Shown: piece by piece, positions 37,330-51,590 of the stretch
Numbering within the stretch: position 1 is the first letter of the stretch
How the letters are laid out: each line of letters begins with the position of its first letter
Assembly: GCF_019048065.1 (NCBI RefSeq)
Contig: NZ_CP077291.1
Span: forward strand, 4,811,914-4,875,913
DNA: 64,000 nucleotides
From: Citrobacter farmeri
Lineage (GTDB): Bacteria > Pseudomonadota > Gammaproteobacteria > Enterobacterales > Enterobacteriaceae
Direction: 5' to 3'
Translations under genes and position numbers: made by a program
Notes under the pieces: generated by a model
Told to the model about the DNA's origin: nothing
Seen by the model: only the letters and a program-made list of their open reading frames with translations
Databases searched by the model: none

Positions 37330-38328
37330 TTGGCTACCATGAAGGATGTTGCCCGCCTGGCGGGCGTTTCCACTTCTACCGTTTCGCACGTCATTAATAA
37401 GGATCGCTTTGTCAGTGAAGCGATAACTGAAAAAGTCGATGCAGCGATCAAGTCGTTAAATTACGCCCCTTCTGCGCTGGCACGCAGTCTGAAGCTGAAT
37501 CAGACGCGTACCATCGGCATGCTGATCACGGCGAGTACCAACCCTTTTTACTCCGAACTGGTGCGGGGTGTTGAGCGCAGCTGCTTTGAGCGCGGCTATA
37601 GTCTGGTGTTATGCAATACCGAAGGCGATGAGCAGCGCATGAACCGTAATCTGGAAACCCTGATGCAAAAGCGGGTGGACGGGTTACTGTTGCTCTGTAC
37701 CGAAACACACCAGCCGTCGCGTGAAATCATGCAGCGCTACCCCTCTATCCCTACGGTCATGATGGACTGGTCTCCTTTTGATGGTGAAGGGGATAGCGAT
37801 CTTATTCAGGATAACTCGTTACTCGGCGGTGACCTGGCCACTCAACATTTGATTGATAAAGGCTTTACCCGCATCGCTTGTATTACCGGGCCGCTTGATA
37901 AAACCCCGGCACGATTGCGTCTGGAAGGATATCGCGCAGCGATGAAACGCGCCGGGCTGGATATTCCGGACGGTTACGAAATTACCGGTGATTTTGAATT
38001 TGGCGGTGGGTTTGAGGCCATGCAGACGCTGCTTTCTCATCAGCCTCGTCCCCATGCTGTTTTCGCCGGTAACGATGCGATGGCGGTAGGCGCTTATCAG
38101 GCGTTGTATCAGGCCGGATTGCGAATTCCGCAGGACATGGCGGTGATTGGCTACGATGATATAGAACTGGCGCGTTACATGACGCCACCGCTTACTACCA
38201 TTCATCAACCGAAGGATGAACTGGGTGAGTTGGCCATCGATGTGTTGATTCACCGGATGGCACAACCTGCCCTACAACAGCAGCGTCTGCAGCTTACTCC
38301 TGTTCTGATGGTGCGGGGCTCGGTGTAG
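37330..38328 (+). CDS. rbsR: Ribose operon repressor RbsR (LacI family)
   Basis: Represses the rbs operon until ribose binds. The start is the TTG at 37330 ([10 protein letters not shown]), 2 bases after rbsK, which gives 332 residues against 330 in E. coli; an ATG at codon 4 is possible. The LacI-type helix-turn-helix [17 protein letters not shown] spans 5-21, followed by the hinge and a periplasmic-binding-protein-like ribose domain. The last 35 bases overlap the convergent hsrA 3' end. It is co-transcribed with the genes it controls. Confidence 0.97.
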   Translation: MATMKDVARLAGVSTSTVSHVINKDRFVSEAITEKVDAAIKSLNYAPSALARSLKLNQTRTIGMLITASTNPFYSELVRGVERSCFERGYSLVLCNTEGDEQRMNRNLETLMQKRVDGLLLLCTETHQPSREIMQRYPSIPTVMMDWSPFDGEGDSDLIQDNSLLGGDLATQHLIDKGFTRIACITGPLDKTPARLRLEGYRAAMKRAGLDIPDGYEITGDFEFGGGFEAMQTLLSHQPRPHAVFAGNDAMAVGAYQALYQAGLRIPQDMAVIGYDDIELARYMTPPLTTIHQPKDELGELAIDVLIHRMAQPALQQQRLQLTPVLMVRGSV

Positions 38329-39721
38329 GCTTGTGTCGCTCTTTGATCAGGTTGCGGCCATCTTTGGCTCTCAGCAACATAAACATTAGTGCTGACACAA
38401 CAGTAATCGCGCCCATCGTAATAAAGGTGTAGTGGAACTGTTCGACCGTATTGGTTCCCTCCATCCCTTCGTAGATGCGTAACACTGCCGCACTGATTGC
38501 TACCCCTAAACTGATGGATAACTGTTGCGTAACGGCCAGCACGCTGTTGCCGCTACTGGCGTTGTCATCGGTCAGATCGGCCAGCGTGATGGTGTTCATC
38601 GCAGTGAATTGCGTCGACATCGCCATCCCCAGAATGAACAACGGTAGAATCAACAGCCAGACGGGCATGGCAGGGGTTTGCAGCGAGAATTGCGCGATCA
38701 TCAGTCCGATAAAGACAGTGATGCCCACCAGTGTGGTTCGATAACCCAGCCGGCGCAGTACCTGCGTCACCATCGATTTTGCCAGTATTGAGCCCAGCGC
38801 GGTGGGAGCCATCATGCAACCGGCAATCAGTGCCGGGAAACCAAATCCTACCTGTAACATCAGCGGCATCAGGAACGGCACGCATCCCGTCCCCAGACGG
38901 GTAGCAAGGTTACCGGAAATACCAACAGAGAAAGTGCGGGTCTTAAACAATGACAGCGAAATCAACGGTGTGGGGTGGCGTCGCGCGTGACGTACATAGG
39001 CCAGCAGTAACACAACGCTCAGCAGGATAATCGTCAGCGCGATCCAGGTGGCGACAATTTTCTCACCAAATAACTCCATTCCGCTGGAAAAGAGGACCAG
39101 GCTCAGGCCAAAAAGAAAGAAGCCAGTCGTATCAAATTTGCGTCGCGGAGTGGTGAAGTTTGGCATATATTTGCGCGCATAAAGAATGCCGGTGATTCCT
39201 ATCGGAATGTTGATCAGGAAAATCCAGTGCCAACTGGCCCAGGTAACCAGAACGCCCCCCAGTACCGGGCCCAGGATGGGACCGACCAGTCCTGGCATCG
39301 TCACAAAGTTCAGCACCGGCAGTAGTTCACTTCGTGGATAGGCTCTTAATAATGCCAGGCGTGCAACTGGCATCATCATTGCGCCACCAATCCCCTGAAT
39401 CACACGAAAGATAACCAGCTCCGGCAGCGTACTGGAAAGTGCGCAGGCGAGTGAGCCGAGCGTAAATAAGCTTACAGCGACCATGAATACGCGTCGGGTC
39501 CCGAAGCGATCGGCCAGCCATCCACTCACCGGGATCAGCATGGCAACCGTCAGGGTGTAACTGATAATCGCGGACTGCATTGCCAGGGGGGAGCGGTTGA
39601 GGCTCTGCGCGATGGCGGGTAAGGCGGTATTAAGAATCGTGGCGTCCAGTGCCTGCATGAAGAAGGCCATTGCCGCTATCCACGGCAATCCAGCCATACT
39701 GCGTGCTTTTTTGTTGGTCAT
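38294..39721 (-). CDS. hsrA: Major facilitator superfamily drug transporter HsrA (YieO)
   Basis: Predicted 14-helix proton-driven efflux protein (DHA2/EmrB-like family); its substrate is not established. I chose the ATG at 39721, giving 475 residues as in E. coli. Motif [12 protein letters not shown] is at 67-77, and the motif C-like [14 protein letters not shown] follows further on. Its ATG overlaps the yieP stop in an ATGA arrangement, so translation is probably coupled to the regulator. The 3' end overlaps rbsR by 35 bases on the opposite strand. Confidence 0.94.
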   Translation of the reverse strand: MTNKKARSMAGLPWIAAMAFFMQALDATILNTALPAIAQSLNRSPLAMQSAIISYTLTVAMLIPVSGWLADRFGTRRVFMVAVSLFTLGSLACALSSTLPELVIFRVIQGIGGAMMMPVARLALLRAYPRSELLPVLNFVTMPGLVGPILGPVLGGVLVTWASWHWIFLINIPIGITGILYARKYMPNFTTPRRKFDTTGFFLFGLSLVLFSSGMELFGEKIVATWIALTIILLSVVLLLAYVRHARRHPTPLISLSLFKTRTFSVGISGNLATRLGTGCVPFLMPLMLQVGFGFPALIAGCMMAPTALGSILAKSMVTQVLRRLGYRTTLVGITVFIGLMIAQFSLQTPAMPVWLLILPLFILGMAMSTQFTAMNTITLADLTDDNASSGNSVLAVTQQLSISLGVAISAAVLRIYEGMEGTNTVEQFHYTFITMGAITVVSALMFMLLRAKDGRNLIKERHKPTPSPAPSEQE

Positions 39722-40437
39722 GCACAATCCTGGTCGTTTTCAGGACGTTCATTCGGGGCTATCAACAGAGCCTGACAAGCCTTAAATGCGCCGTCGCCGT
39801 CGCTTTGTGCAATGGCGTCGACAATTGCCTGGTGCAAATCCAGCTTCACAACGGTGTTATAAGTAATTGAATTAAAATAGGTGTGGTAGACAGAATGAAA
39901 CAATGAGGCAAAAGAGGTTAAAAACGGGTTCGCGCTCATTTCGTAAATATGCTCATGCCAGGCCATATCTACTTCAATCCAGCGTTCGCGCTTGAAGTTC
40001 TTTTTCAACGCGACCATCTCTTCCATTAATGTATTCAGATGTGCTTTTTGCTCCGCAGTACCGATTGTCGCTGCCAGCGAGCACGCCTGAGGCTCCAGAC
40101 TGATACGCATCACCAGAAAGTGCTCGATAACCTGCTGAAAATTTTCTTCGGTCATCCACCAGGTGAGTAATTCCTGGTCGAGAAAGTTCCAGTTTGCCTG
40201 TGGCATCACGCGGGTGCCAATGCGAGGGCGCGGTAATACCATCCCTTTGGCGGTTAATGTTTTAACTGCTTCCCGAACGGCGGTCCGGCTTACACCAAAC
40301 TGTTCGCCCAGTTCTATTTCTCCAGGGAGAATGGCACCAGGGGCATATTCACCTTTGAGGATCTGTTGCGCTAGCTTCTCAGCGAGAACATAGGAAAGGT
40401 TTTTTTGTGCAGCCAGCTGTTGTGCGCTTAAAGGCAT
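39718..40437 (-). CDS. yieP: GntR-family transcriptional regulator YieP
   Basis: FadR-subfamily DNA-binding protein, probably controlling the downstream hsrA. The protein has 239 residues. The winged helix is at about 15-75, with [20 protein letters not shown] as the helix-turn-helix and [10 protein letters not shown] as the wing. A helical FCD-type effector domain follows. The C-terminus ([16 protein letters not shown]) is about nine residues longer than the E. coli protein as I recall it, and this tail runs into the hsrA start (ATGA overlap). The effector is unknown. Confidence 0.93.
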   Translation of the reverse strand: MPLSAQQLAAQKNLSYVLAEKLAQQILKGEYAPGAILPGEIELGEQFGVSRTAVREAVKTLTAKGMVLPRPRIGTRVMPQANWNFLDQELLTWWMTEENFQQVIEHFLVMRISLEPQACSLAATIGTAEQKAHLNTLMEEMVALKKNFKRERWIEVDMAWHEHIYEMSANPFLTSFASLFHSVYHTYFNSITYNTVVKLDLHQAIVDAIAQSDGDGAFKACQALLIAPNERPENDQDCA

Positions 40438-40589
40438 TACTCTTTGTCCTTTATCTTTTTCTTACTTATTAGTATGCCATCAGGAAGTGTGATTGCGGTT
40501 GCAAAAACAGCAAAACGCTTATTTTATGGCACGTTAATACCGGTTTTGGTGAAAAAAGGAACACTCGGCAAATTATTTTAAATTTCCCC

Positions 40590-40736
40590 TTGTCAGCCCG
40601 AAATAACTCCCTATAATGCGCCTCCACTGACACGGAACAACGGCATGCAAGCCGCCGGGTCAGCGGGGTTCAGCGATGAATGCCCACAGAGAAAAGCGAA
40701 ATAAATGCTTGACTCTGAAGCGGGAAAGCGTATTAT
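40590..40736 (+). promoter_or_regulatory. rRNA operon promoters P1 and P2
   Basis: P1: TTGTCA (40590-40595), a 16-base spacer and TATAAT (40612-40617), followed by a GC-rich discriminator (GCGCCTCCACT) and preceded by the AT-rich UP element AATTATTTTAAATTT. P2: TTGACT (40709-40714), a 16-base spacer and TATTAT (40731-40736). The 16-base spacing and GC discriminator are the hallmarks of stringently controlled rrn promoters. The 150 bases before P1 should hold Fis sites and the yieP promoter; I did not resolve them. Confidence 0.93.
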
Positions 40737-40747
40737 GCACACCCCGC

Positions 40748-40785
40748 GCCGCTGAGAAAAAGCGAAGCGGCACTGCTCTTTAACA
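40748..40785 (+). promoter_or_regulatory. rrn antitermination boxB and boxA
   Basis: A hairpin with GCCGCT/AGCGGC arms (boxB) is followed by boxA TGCTCTTTAACA (40774-40785). This is the Nus-factor loading site that lets RNA polymerase read through the rRNA genes. A second copy, TGCTCTTTAA, lies at 42691-42700, before the 23S gene. Confidence 0.88.
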
Positions 40786-40915
40786 ATTTATCAGACAATC
40801 TGTGTGGGCACTCAAAGTGACATGGATTCTTAACGTCGCAAGACGAAAAATGAATACCAAGTCTCTGAGTGAACACGTAATTCATTACGAAGTTTAATTC
40901 ACGAGCATCAAACTT

Positions 40916-42457
<1,542 letters not shown>

Positions 42458-42541
42458 CCTTAAAGAACCTGCCTTTGTAGTGCTCACACAGATTGTCTGA
42501 TGAAAAGTAAAAAGCAAGGCGTCTTGCGATTGAGACTATGT

Positions 42542-42617
42542 GTCCCCTTCGTCTAGAGGCCCAGGACACCGCCCTTTCACGGCGGTAACAGGGGTTCGAA
42601 TCCCCTAGGGGACGCCA
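42542..42617 (+). tRNA. gltU: tRNA-Glu (anticodon TTC)
   Basis: A 76-base cloverleaf, GTCCCCTTCGTC to GGGGACGCCA, with the CCA encoded. The acceptor stem GTCCCCT pairs with AGGGGAC. The anticodon loop CTTTCAC gives TTC, and the T-arm has GGTTCGAATCC. It lies alone in the 16S-23S spacer, as in rrnC-type operons. Confidence 0.98.
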
Positions 42618-42800
42618 CTTGCGCGGGAATGTGTGAAAGGCGTTGCCACCGATATCTCAAAACTGACTTCAGAGTCATGTTTGAGATATTTGCTCTTTAA
42701 AAATCTGGATCAAGCTGAAAATTGAAACGACACACAGTCAATGTGTGTTCGAGTCTCTCAAATTTTCGCAATCATGAAGTGAAACATCTTCGGGTTGTGA

Positions 42801-45707
<2,907 letters not shown>

Positions 45708-45800
45708 ACAACGCCGAAGATGTTTTGGCGTGAGAGACATCAATGTCAGCTTGATAACAGATTATGTCACTTCGTGGAAACGGGGTGATGAAACAGAATT

Positions 45801-45920
45801 TGCCTGGCGGCAGTAGCGCGGTGGTCCCACCTGACCCCATGCCGAACTCAGAAGTGAAACGCCGTAGCGCCGATGGTAGTGTGGGGTCTCCCCATGTGAG
45901 AGTAGGGAACTGCCAGGCAT
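45801..45920 (+). rRNA. rrfC: 5S ribosomal RNA
   Basis: Exactly 120 nucleotides, TGCCTGGCGGC to GAACTGCCAGGCAT, with complementary ends. It lies 93 bases after the 23S gene in the normal operon order. Confidence 0.98.
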
Positions 45921-45972
45921 CAAATTAAGCAGTAAACTGGTGTAAAAATCAGTGGTTGTAGAAAAATTCGGT

Positions 45973-46049
45973 GGAGCGGTAGTTCAGTTGGTTAGAATAC
46001 CTGCCTGTCACGCAGGGGGTCGCGGGTTCGAGTCCCGTCCGTTCCGCCA
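45973..46049 (+). tRNA. aspT: tRNA-Asp (anticodon GTC)
   Basis: A 77-base cloverleaf, GGAGCGGTAG to CCGTTCCGCCA, with CCA encoded. The anticodon loop CTGTCAC gives GTC. It lies 52 bases after 5S, as one of the distal tRNAs of the operon. Confidence 0.98.
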
Positions 46050-46057
46050 CCCTAATT

Positions 46058-46133
46058 AGGGGCGTAGTTCAATTGGTAGAGCACCGGTCTCCAAAACCGG
46101 GTGTTGGGAGTTCGAGTCTCTCCGCCCCTGCCA
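46058..46133 (+). tRNA. trpT: tRNA-Trp (anticodon CCA)
   Basis: A 76-base cloverleaf, AGGGGCGTAG to CGCCCCTGCCA, with CCA encoded. The anticodon loop CTCCAAA gives CCA. It is the last gene of the rRNA operon, 8 bases after tRNA-Asp. Confidence 0.98.
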
Positions 46134-46140
46134 GAAAATT

Positions 46141-46169
46141 ATCCTTAGCGTTTGCTAAGGATTTTTTTT
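46141..46169 (+). terminator. Terminator of the rRNA operon
   Basis: ATCCTTAGC (46141-46149) pairs with GCTAAGGAT (46154-46162) around a four-base loop, followed by a run of Ts to 46169. It lies 7 bases after tRNA-Trp. Confidence 0.93.
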
Positions 46170-46237
46170 GTCTGTAAAACATGCCTCCAGATACCGCTCT
46201 CTTCTTTTTCTGGCATCCTTGCCAACCTTATTTTTCC

Positions 46238-47071
46238 TTACTCTTCCAGTACTTCTATTTTTAGAAGATCTTTGATCAGCGTATATTTATCACTATTTTG
46301 CAGCCAAATAGCGTACAACGGACGCGAAAGTGTTGCGCTGTCTGCAACGGTATGCAGCCCACCCTTTTCTTTGGCCCAACGTGTGGGTAACCAGGTGCAA
46401 CCATTCAGAGCGTGAAGTTGTTGTCTGGCTAGTTCAGCAGAACTGGTGGTGAGTACCGGGACTTCATCGGCGGCAATTAATCCCACCTCATTCTGTTGAA
46501 AGTCAGGCCCCCACTCCAGACGCAGATAATTCAGTGCCTCTTTCATCGTCGAAGGGCTGGCGCAATATAATGCCAGGCTGAAATATCCCAGTAACTGGCT
46601 GCTAAACTCATCCATCTTTGGGGCTTCTGTGGTGATAAGCAGATCAAGCTGGCGCTCATGCAACTGTTTTACCAGTGATTGACGTTGTGCGATGCGGGCT
46701 TCGAATTGCAGGCCGTTCTGGGGCTCTTGTGACTGGTACAAGCGTCCTAACCAGCCGTTGAGCATGCACTCCCACAGCGATGCACTGGCACCGATTGAAA
46801 ACTCATTATGCCTTGACGTATGGGCGACCTCTTTGCGGGCAGCCTGCCATGTATTCATTAGCGTTTCCGCATAGGGCAGAAGCTTCTCGCCGGCCGCTGT
46901 TAAGCGGATATTATTTCTGTGGCGGGTAAAAAGATTCACACCCAGTTGGTTTTCCAACTGTCTGATGCGAAAGCTGACCGCCGACTGAGTCAGGTAGAGC
47001 GCTTCCGCAGCCCGGCCAAAGTGGCGCGTTCGGCTAACTTCCAGGAAAGTTTTTAACAATTCCGTATCCAC
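46238..47071 (-). CDS. hdfR: LysR-type regulator HdfR
   Basis: DNA-binding regulator; in E. coli it represses the flagellar master operon flhDC and is itself silenced by H-NS. The 277 residues compare with 279 in E. coli. The N-terminal helix-turn-helix is typical ([20 protein letters not shown], about 18-37), followed by the linker helix and a periplasmic-binding-protein-type effector domain. It is divergent from maoP, and its 3' end faces the rRNA operon terminator. Confidence 0.95.
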   Translation of the reverse strand: MDTELLKTFLEVSRTRHFGRAAEALYLTQSAVSFRIRQLENQLGVNLFTRHRNNIRLTAAGEKLLPYAETLMNTWQAARKEVAHTSRHNEFSIGASASLWECMLNGWLGRLYQSQEPQNGLQFEARIAQRQSLVKQLHERQLDLLITTEAPKMDEFSSQLLGYFSLALYCASPSTMKEALNYLRLEWGPDFQQNEVGLIAADEVPVLTTSSAELARQQLHALNGCTWLPTRWAKEKGGLHTVADSATLSRPLYAIWLQNSDKYTLIKDLLKIEVLEE

Positions 47072-47190
47072 AGTGCTCTCCGCAAAATTATTTGTCGTTA
47101 TGATTTAAATGTTTTGTTTTACACTCTGTCAAGCGTAACTAATACTCCGCGCCATAAATAGCTCGGCCAAAAGAATTAGGAGCGTGCAGG
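47072..47190. promoter_or_regulatory. hdfR-maoP intergenic region (expected to carry maoS)
   Basis: This 119-base divergent gap is where the 17-bp cis site maoS, which acts with MaoP to organise the Ori macrodomain, was mapped in E. coli. I see a GC-rich island in otherwise AT-rich sequence at about 47137-47153 that could be it, but I cannot confirm the motif from memory. Confidence 0.35.
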
Positions 47191-47529
47191 ATGGCGGAAA
47201 GCTTTACGACGACTAATCGATATTTCGACAACAAATATTATCCACGCGGATTCTCTCGTCATGGTGATTTCACCATCAAAGAGGCGCAACTGCTTGAACG
47301 TCATGGTTATGCCTTCAACGAGCTGGATCTGGGGAAACGTGAGCCGGTTACCGAAGAAGAGAAGCTCTTTGTGGCGGTATGCCGTGGTGAACGTGAGCCA
47401 GTGACCGAAGCGGAACGCGTCTGGTCTAAATACATGACGCGAATCAAGCGTCCAAAACGTTTCCACACTCTGTCCGGCGGTAAACCGCAGATGGAAGGTG
47501 CTGAGGACTACACAGAGTCTGATGACTAA
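47191..47529 (+). CDS. maoP: Ori macrodomain organisation protein MaoP (YifE)
   Basis: Small basic protein required in E. coli, with the site maoS, to confine the origin region into a macrodomain. The 112 residues match, and the sequence is nearly identical ([16 protein letters not shown]-terminus EDYTESDD). It contains two repeats of REPVTE ([12 protein letters not shown] at about 50, [12 protein letters not shown] at about 67). AGGAG lies before the ATG. Its location about 22 kb from oriC fits the role. Confidence 0.95.
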   Translation: MAESFTTTNRYFDNKYYPRGFSRHGDFTIKEAQLLERHGYAFNELDLGKREPVTEEEKLFVAVCRGEREPVTEAERVWSKYMTRIKRPKRFHTLSGGKPQMEGAEDYTESDD

Positions 47530-47530
47530 T

Positions 47531-47556
47531 AAAAAAAGGGCCCAGGCCCTTTTTTT
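47531..47556. terminator. Bidirectional terminator between maoP and yifB
   Basis: Seven As, GGGCC, two loop bases, GGCCC and seven Ts (47531-47556) form a symmetrical stem that can end transcription from both sides. It overlaps the yifB stop codon region. Confidence 0.9.
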
Positions 47557-49075
47557 ATGTCAGTTGTTTTTGCAGGTGTGCAAGCAGTCTATCTATCGCC
47601 CGGTAGCTGACCGCTTCCTGCAAGTGTCGTCGCGAAATCTGTTCGGCTTGCGCAAGGTCGGCAATGGTCCTCGAGACCTTTAATAAACGCTGCCAGGCCC
47701 GTATAGACAATCCAAGATGGATGAGTGTCTCCTCCAGCCACTGCGCATCTTCACTCGATAACGGACAGTGTTCACGTATCTCCCTGTTTTGCAGGAGCGC
47801 ATTCAGTTTGCCCTGGCGTTTATGCTGGCGTTCCTGCGCAGCTATAACCCGTTGTTTAACCGTAATGCTGTTTTCCCCTTTTACACCGGGTTGGCTGAGT
47901 ATGCCTGGTGGGGGTAAAGGGATCTCAAGAGAAAGATCAAAGCGGTCCAGAAAGGGACCTGAGAGTCGGCTGAGATAGCGTAATGTCTGTTCAGGTGTAC
48001 TCCGGTTATGGTTGCCCTGATAGTGTCCTGTGGGACTGGGATTCATTGCTGCCACCAATTGAAAGCGCGCAGGATAGGTGATCTTGGCACGCGTACGAGA
48101 AAGGTGGATCTGGCCAGACTCGATGGGCTCACGTAAGGCATCTAAGGTTCGTCGTTCAAACTCAGGTAGCTCATCAAGAAATAGTATTCCGTTGTGTGCT
48201 AAAGATATTTCGCCTGGCGCGGGGATCGCACCGCCACCAACCATCGCGGTCAGGGATGCACTGTGGTGTGGTGCGCGGAAAGGTCGTTGCTTCCACTGTT
48301 TTTGCACGCTGTTCGAGTTGATCAGGCTGAGGATGGCGGCACTTTCCAGGGCTTCTTCGTTACTTAACGCCGGCAACAGACCATTAAGGCGGCTGGCAAG
48401 CATCGTTTTCCCCGTACCCGGTGGACCAACTAACAACAGGTTATGCCCACCCGCGGCGGTGATCTCAAGGCTGCGTTTTCCTTGCTCCTGACCAATAATA
48501 TCGCTGAGATCGTCAGATGACATGCAGGTTACCTCGTCGCTGACTTCTGGATGGTTAAGGTCATGTTTTCCTTCCAGGAATGCGCAGACGGCTTGCAGAT
48601 GATCGGCAACCAAACATCCGTCCCCCTCAATCAGCCCGACCTCTTCTTCGTTCTCTTTTGCCACGATTATGCATCTTCCCGCGCGAATCGCTTCGGTCGC
48701 GCTGGATATAGCGCCGGGAACGCCGCGTAATGCGCCTGTAAGCGCCAATTCACCCACTAACTCATATCGGTCGAGTTTATGTGTTGTAAGCTGCTCAGAT
48801 GCAACCAGAAGCGCCACAGCAATAGGTAAATCGTATCTCCCGCCCTCTTTGGGAAGATCTGCTGGGGCGAGATTGATGGTGATTTTCTTTGCGGGAAAGT
48901 CATATCCGCTATTGATGATCGCACTGCGTACCCGATCGCGTGCCTCTTTGACGGTTGTTTCTGGTAATCCCACCAACGTTAAGCCAGGCAGACCGTTACT
49001 GATATGCACTTCGATGGTAATCGCCGGTGCATTCACCCCCAACGCAGCGCGTGTATGAACAATTGACAGTGACAT
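47555..49075 (-). CDS. yifB: Mg-chelatase-like AAA+ ATPase YifB (ComM family)
   Basis: Homologue of ComM, the helicase that promotes branch migration during natural transformation. I chose the ATG at 49075 (506 residues, MSLSIVHTRA) as in E. coli; the frame is open six codons more. The N-terminal half is a Lon-protease-like ChlI domain (catalytic activity not evident). Walker A GPPGTGKT is at 217-224, and the Mg-chelatase AAA core and C-terminal helical domain follow. It stands alone, convergent with maoP. Confidence 0.95.
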   Translation of the reverse strand: MSLSIVHTRAALGVNAPAITIEVHISNGLPGLTLVGLPETTVKEARDRVRSAIINSGYDFPAKKITINLAPADLPKEGGRYDLPIAVALLVASEQLTTHKLDRYELVGELALTGALRGVPGAISSATEAIRAGRCIIVAKENEEEVGLIEGDGCLVADHLQAVCAFLEGKHDLNHPEVSDEVTCMSSDDLSDIIGQEQGKRSLEITAAGGHNLLLVGPPGTGKTMLASRLNGLLPALSNEEALESAAILSLINSNSVQKQWKQRPFRAPHHSASLTAMVGGGAIPAPGEISLAHNGILFLDELPEFERRTLDALREPIESGQIHLSRTRAKITYPARFQLVAAMNPSPTGHYQGNHNRSTPEQTLRYLSRLSGPFLDRFDLSLEIPLPPPGILSQPGVKGENSITVKQRVIAAQERQHKRQGKLNALLQNREIREHCPLSSEDAQWLEETLIHLGLSIRAWQRLLKVSRTIADLAQAEQISRRHLQEAVSYRAIDRLLAHLQKQLT

Positions 49076-49093
49076 AGCCCCTCCAGATGCCAC

Positions 49094-49427
49094 TATTATG
49101 TCTGAACTTTTCTTTGCAGTATCATTGCAGAATGGCGTTTTTTCGCTGTGGATTCCGAACTTTTAATGCAATTTTTCGGTGTTTTCTCTTTTACTGGAAG
49201 GACGCTCGCAGTGAGTTTTTCCTCTCTCCAGGGGGGCTAAAAAAGGGTTTACTCCCGCTCCTGAAGTGAAATTTTTTCAATTCCTGTTTTTTATATAAAA
49301 AACAATGATTTTCCGCTAACACGTTCGCTCAGTCAGAAAAATGAAAAGAAAAAAATCTTGTGCTATTGGCGAAATCTATGGTAACTCTTTAGGTATTCCT
49401 TCGAACAAGATGCAAGAATAGACAAAA
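49094..49427 (+). promoter_or_regulatory. ilvLXGMEDA promoter and upstream region
   Basis: The 330-base gap between yifB and ilvL holds an AT-rich block (about 49268-49315), where the E. coli operon has an IHF-dependent activating site, and then the promoter area before the ilvL ATG. I could not assign a single convincing -35/-10 pair. No credible gene is seen in it. Confidence 0.5.
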
Positions 49428-49526
49428 ATGACAGCCCTTCTACGAGTGATTAGCCTGGTCGTGATTAGCGTGGTGGTGATTATTATCCCATCGTGCGGGG
49501 CTGCACTTGGACGAGGAAAGGCTTAA
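49428..49526 (+). CDS. ilvL: ilvGMEDA leader peptide IlvL
   Basis: A 32-residue attenuation peptide, MTALLRVISLVVISV at its start, in which 15 residues are Leu, Val or Ile (4, 6 and 5). Ribosome stalling at these codons when any of the three aminoacyl-tRNAs is scarce prevents the downstream terminator from forming. It differs from the E. coli peptide, as I recall it, at residue 22 (Ser for Pro). The attenuator follows 24 bases after the stop. Confidence 0.96.
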   Translation: MTALLRVISLVVISVVVIIIPSCGAALGRGKA

Positions 49527-49550
49527 AAATCAAGCCTTAACGAACTAAGA

Positions 49551-49582
49551 CCCCCGCACCGAAAGGTCCGGGGGTTTTTTTT
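49551..49582 (+). terminator. ilv operon attenuator
   Basis: CCCCCG...CGGGGG stem (49551-49574) with a GAAA-containing loop, followed by eight Ts (49575-49582). This is the transcription-termination arm of ilvL-dependent attenuation. Confidence 0.95.
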
Positions 49583-49612
49583 GACCTTAAAAACACAACG
49601 CAGGAACAGAAA

Positions 49613-49663
49613 ATGAATAACAGCATAAAATTCTGTTTCTTAAGATTTATGACGGGGATCTAA
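49613..49663 (+). CDS. ilvX: Small protein IlvX
   Basis: A 16-codon frame ([16 protein letters not shown]) between the attenuator and ilvG, with CAGGAA before its ATG; its stop is 2 bases before the ilvG start. E. coli IlvX has 16 residues and the same start (MNNS.KFCF). Its function is unknown; the tight spacing suggests that its translation feeds ribosomes onto ilvG. Confidence 0.85.
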   Translation: MNNSIKFCFLRFMTGI

Positions 49664-49665
49664 CT

Positions 49666-51312
49666 ATGAATGGAGCACAGTGGGTGGTACATGCGTTGCG
49701 TGCGCAGGGTGTCGAGACAGTATTCGGCTATCCCGGTGGCGCAATTATGCCGGTCTACGATGCGTTGTACGACGGTGGCGTGGAACACCTGCTGTGCCGA
49801 CATGAACAGGGGGCGGCGATCGCGGCCATTGGTTATGCCCGTTCCACTGGGAAGACAGGCGTTTGTATCGCCACCTCAGGTCCTGGGGCAACAAATCTGA
49901 TCACCGGACTGGCGGATGCGCTGTTAGATTCAGTCCCTGTTGTAGCGATCACCGGGCAGGTTGCTGCGCCCTTCATCGGTACCGACGCGTTTCAGGAGGT
50001 CGATGTGCTGGGGCTGTCACTGGCCTGTACCAAGCACAGTTTTCTGGTGCAGTCGCTGGAAGAGCTGCCGCGCATCATGGCTGAGGCGTTTGAAGTCGCG
50101 AACTCTGGCCGTCCAGGTCCGGTTCTGGTAGATATCCCGAAAGATATCCAGTTAGCCCGCGGGGAGTTGGAACCGTATTTCACGACCGTCGAAAACGCGG
50201 CAGTTTTCCCTCATGCCGACGTTGAGCAGGCGCGAAAAATGCTGAGCCAGGCGCAAAAACCGATGCTGTACGTCGGCGGTGGCGTAGGGATGGCGCAAGC
50301 GGTCCCGGCGCTGCGTGAATTTATTGCGGTAACGCAAATGCCGGTTGCCTGCACGCTGAAAGGGCTGGGGGCTGTCGAGGCGGATTATCCCTACTATCAG
50401 GGGATGCTGGGTATGCATGGCACCAAAGCCGCAAACTTCGCAGTGCAAGAGTGTGATTTGTTGATTGCGGTAGGCGCACGTTTTGATGACCGGGTGACTG
50501 GCAAACTGGATACTTTCGCGCCTCATGCCAGTGTGATCCATATGGATATCGATCCGGCTGAACTGAACAAACTGCGCCGGGCGCATGTTTCCTTGCAGGG
50601 CGATTTGAATGTGTTGCTGCCAGCTCTGCAACAGACGGTCAACATTGATGAATGGCGTCAACGTAATGCGGAACTGCGTACTGACCACACCTGGCGCTAC
50701 GATCATCCGGGGGAGGCCATCTATGCGCCGCTGCTGTTAAAACAGCTGTCGGATCGTAAACCAACCAACTGTGTGGTGACGACGGATGTCGGCCAGCATC
50801 AGATGTGGTCCGCGCAACATATGACGTACACTCGCCCGGAGAATTTCATCACCTCCAGCGGCTTAGGCACGATGGGTTTTGGGTTACCGGCTGCCGTTGG
50901 AGCGCAGGTTGCGCGACCGGACGACACCGTTATCTGTATTTCCGGTGACGGCTCCTTCATGATGAATGTTCAGGAGCTGGGCACCGTAAAACGTAAGCAG
51001 TTACCGTTGAAGATAGTCTTACTGGATAACCAACGGTTAGGCATGGTTCGACAATGGCAACAGCTGTTTTTCCAGGAACGATATAGCGAAACCACCCTGA
51101 CCGATAACCCCGATTTCCTCACGTTAGCCAGCGCCTTCGGCATCCCTGGCCAACACATCACCCGAAAAGACCAGGTTGAAGCGGCACTCGATACCCTGCT
51201 GAACAGCGACGGGCCATACCTGCTTCATGTCTCAATCGACGAACTTGAGAATGTCTGGCCACTGGTGCCGCCTGGCGCCAGCAACTCTGAAATGCTGGAG
51301 AAATTATCATGA
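49666..51312 (+). CDS. ilvG: Acetolactate synthase II large subunit (intact)
   Basis: TPP-dependent enzyme that makes acetolactate or acetohydroxybutyrate, the first common step to valine, leucine and isoleucine. The full 548 residues are read in one frame, unlike K-12, where ilvG is frameshifted. The activating Glu47 is in CRHEQGA. The TPP/Mg motif starts with GDGS at 427 and runs to a [10 protein letters not shown] segment. Its stop overlaps the ilvM start by 4 bases (ATGA), coupling the two subunits. Confidence 0.98.
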   Translation: MNGAQWVVHALRAQGVETVFGYPGGAIMPVYDALYDGGVEHLLCRHEQGAAIAAIGYARSTGKTGVCIATSGPGATNLITGLADALLDSVPVVAITGQVAAPFIGTDAFQEVDVLGLSLACTKHSFLVQSLEELPRIMAEAFEVANSGRPGPVLVDIPKDIQLARGELEPYFTTVENAAVFPHADVEQARKMLSQAQKPMLYVGGGVGMAQAVPALREFIAVTQMPVACTLKGLGAVEADYPYYQGMLGMHGTKAANFAVQECDLLIAVGARFDDRVTGKLDTFAPHASVIHMDIDPAELNKLRRAHVSLQGDLNVLLPALQQTVNIDEWRQRNAELRTDHTWRYDHPGEAIYAPLLLKQLSDRKPTNCVVTTDVGQHQMWSAQHMTYTRPENFITSSGLGTMGFGLPAAVGAQVARPDDTVICISGDGSFMMNVQELGTVKRKQLPLKIVLLDNQRLGMVRQWQQLFFQERYSETTLTDNPDFLTLASAFGIPGQHITRKDQVEAALDTLLNSDGPYLLHVSIDELENVWPLVPPGASNSEMLEKLS

Positions 51313-51572
51313 TGCAACATCAGGTCGCCGTAGAAGCTCGCTTTAATCCGGAAACACTGGAACGTGTTTTACGTGTGGTACGCCACCGTGGTTTTCAGGT
51401 GTGCGCCATGAATATGGAAGCCGCCCGTGACGCGCAGAATATAAATATCGAATTGACCGTTGCCAGTCCACGGTCGGTCGACTTACTGTTTAGTCAGTTA
51501 AGTAAGCTGGTCGATGTGGCACATGTTGCCATCTGCCAGAGCACAACCACATCACAACAAATCCGCGCGTAA
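51309..51572 (+). CDS. ilvM: Acetolactate synthase II small subunit
   Basis: Regulatory ACT-type subunit needed for full activity of IlvG; isozyme II is relatively insensitive to valine. The 87 residues match E. coli ([20 protein letters not shown]-terminus TTTSQQIRA). It overlaps ilvG by 4 bases, and ilvE follows 18 bases later. Confidence 0.97.
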   Translation: MMQHQVAVEARFNPETLERVLRVVRHRGFQVCAMNMEAARDAQNINIELTVASPRSVDLLFSQLSKLVDVAHVAICQSTTTSQQIRA

Positions 51573-51590
51573 GCGTGACAGGAAGAAGAA

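Noticed and set aside
49087..49269. A 60-codon plus-strand frame in the yifB-ilvL gap
   Set aside because: No ribosome site, odd composition (Phe/Cys-rich), no family resemblance, and it overlaps the yifB start and regulatory DNA.
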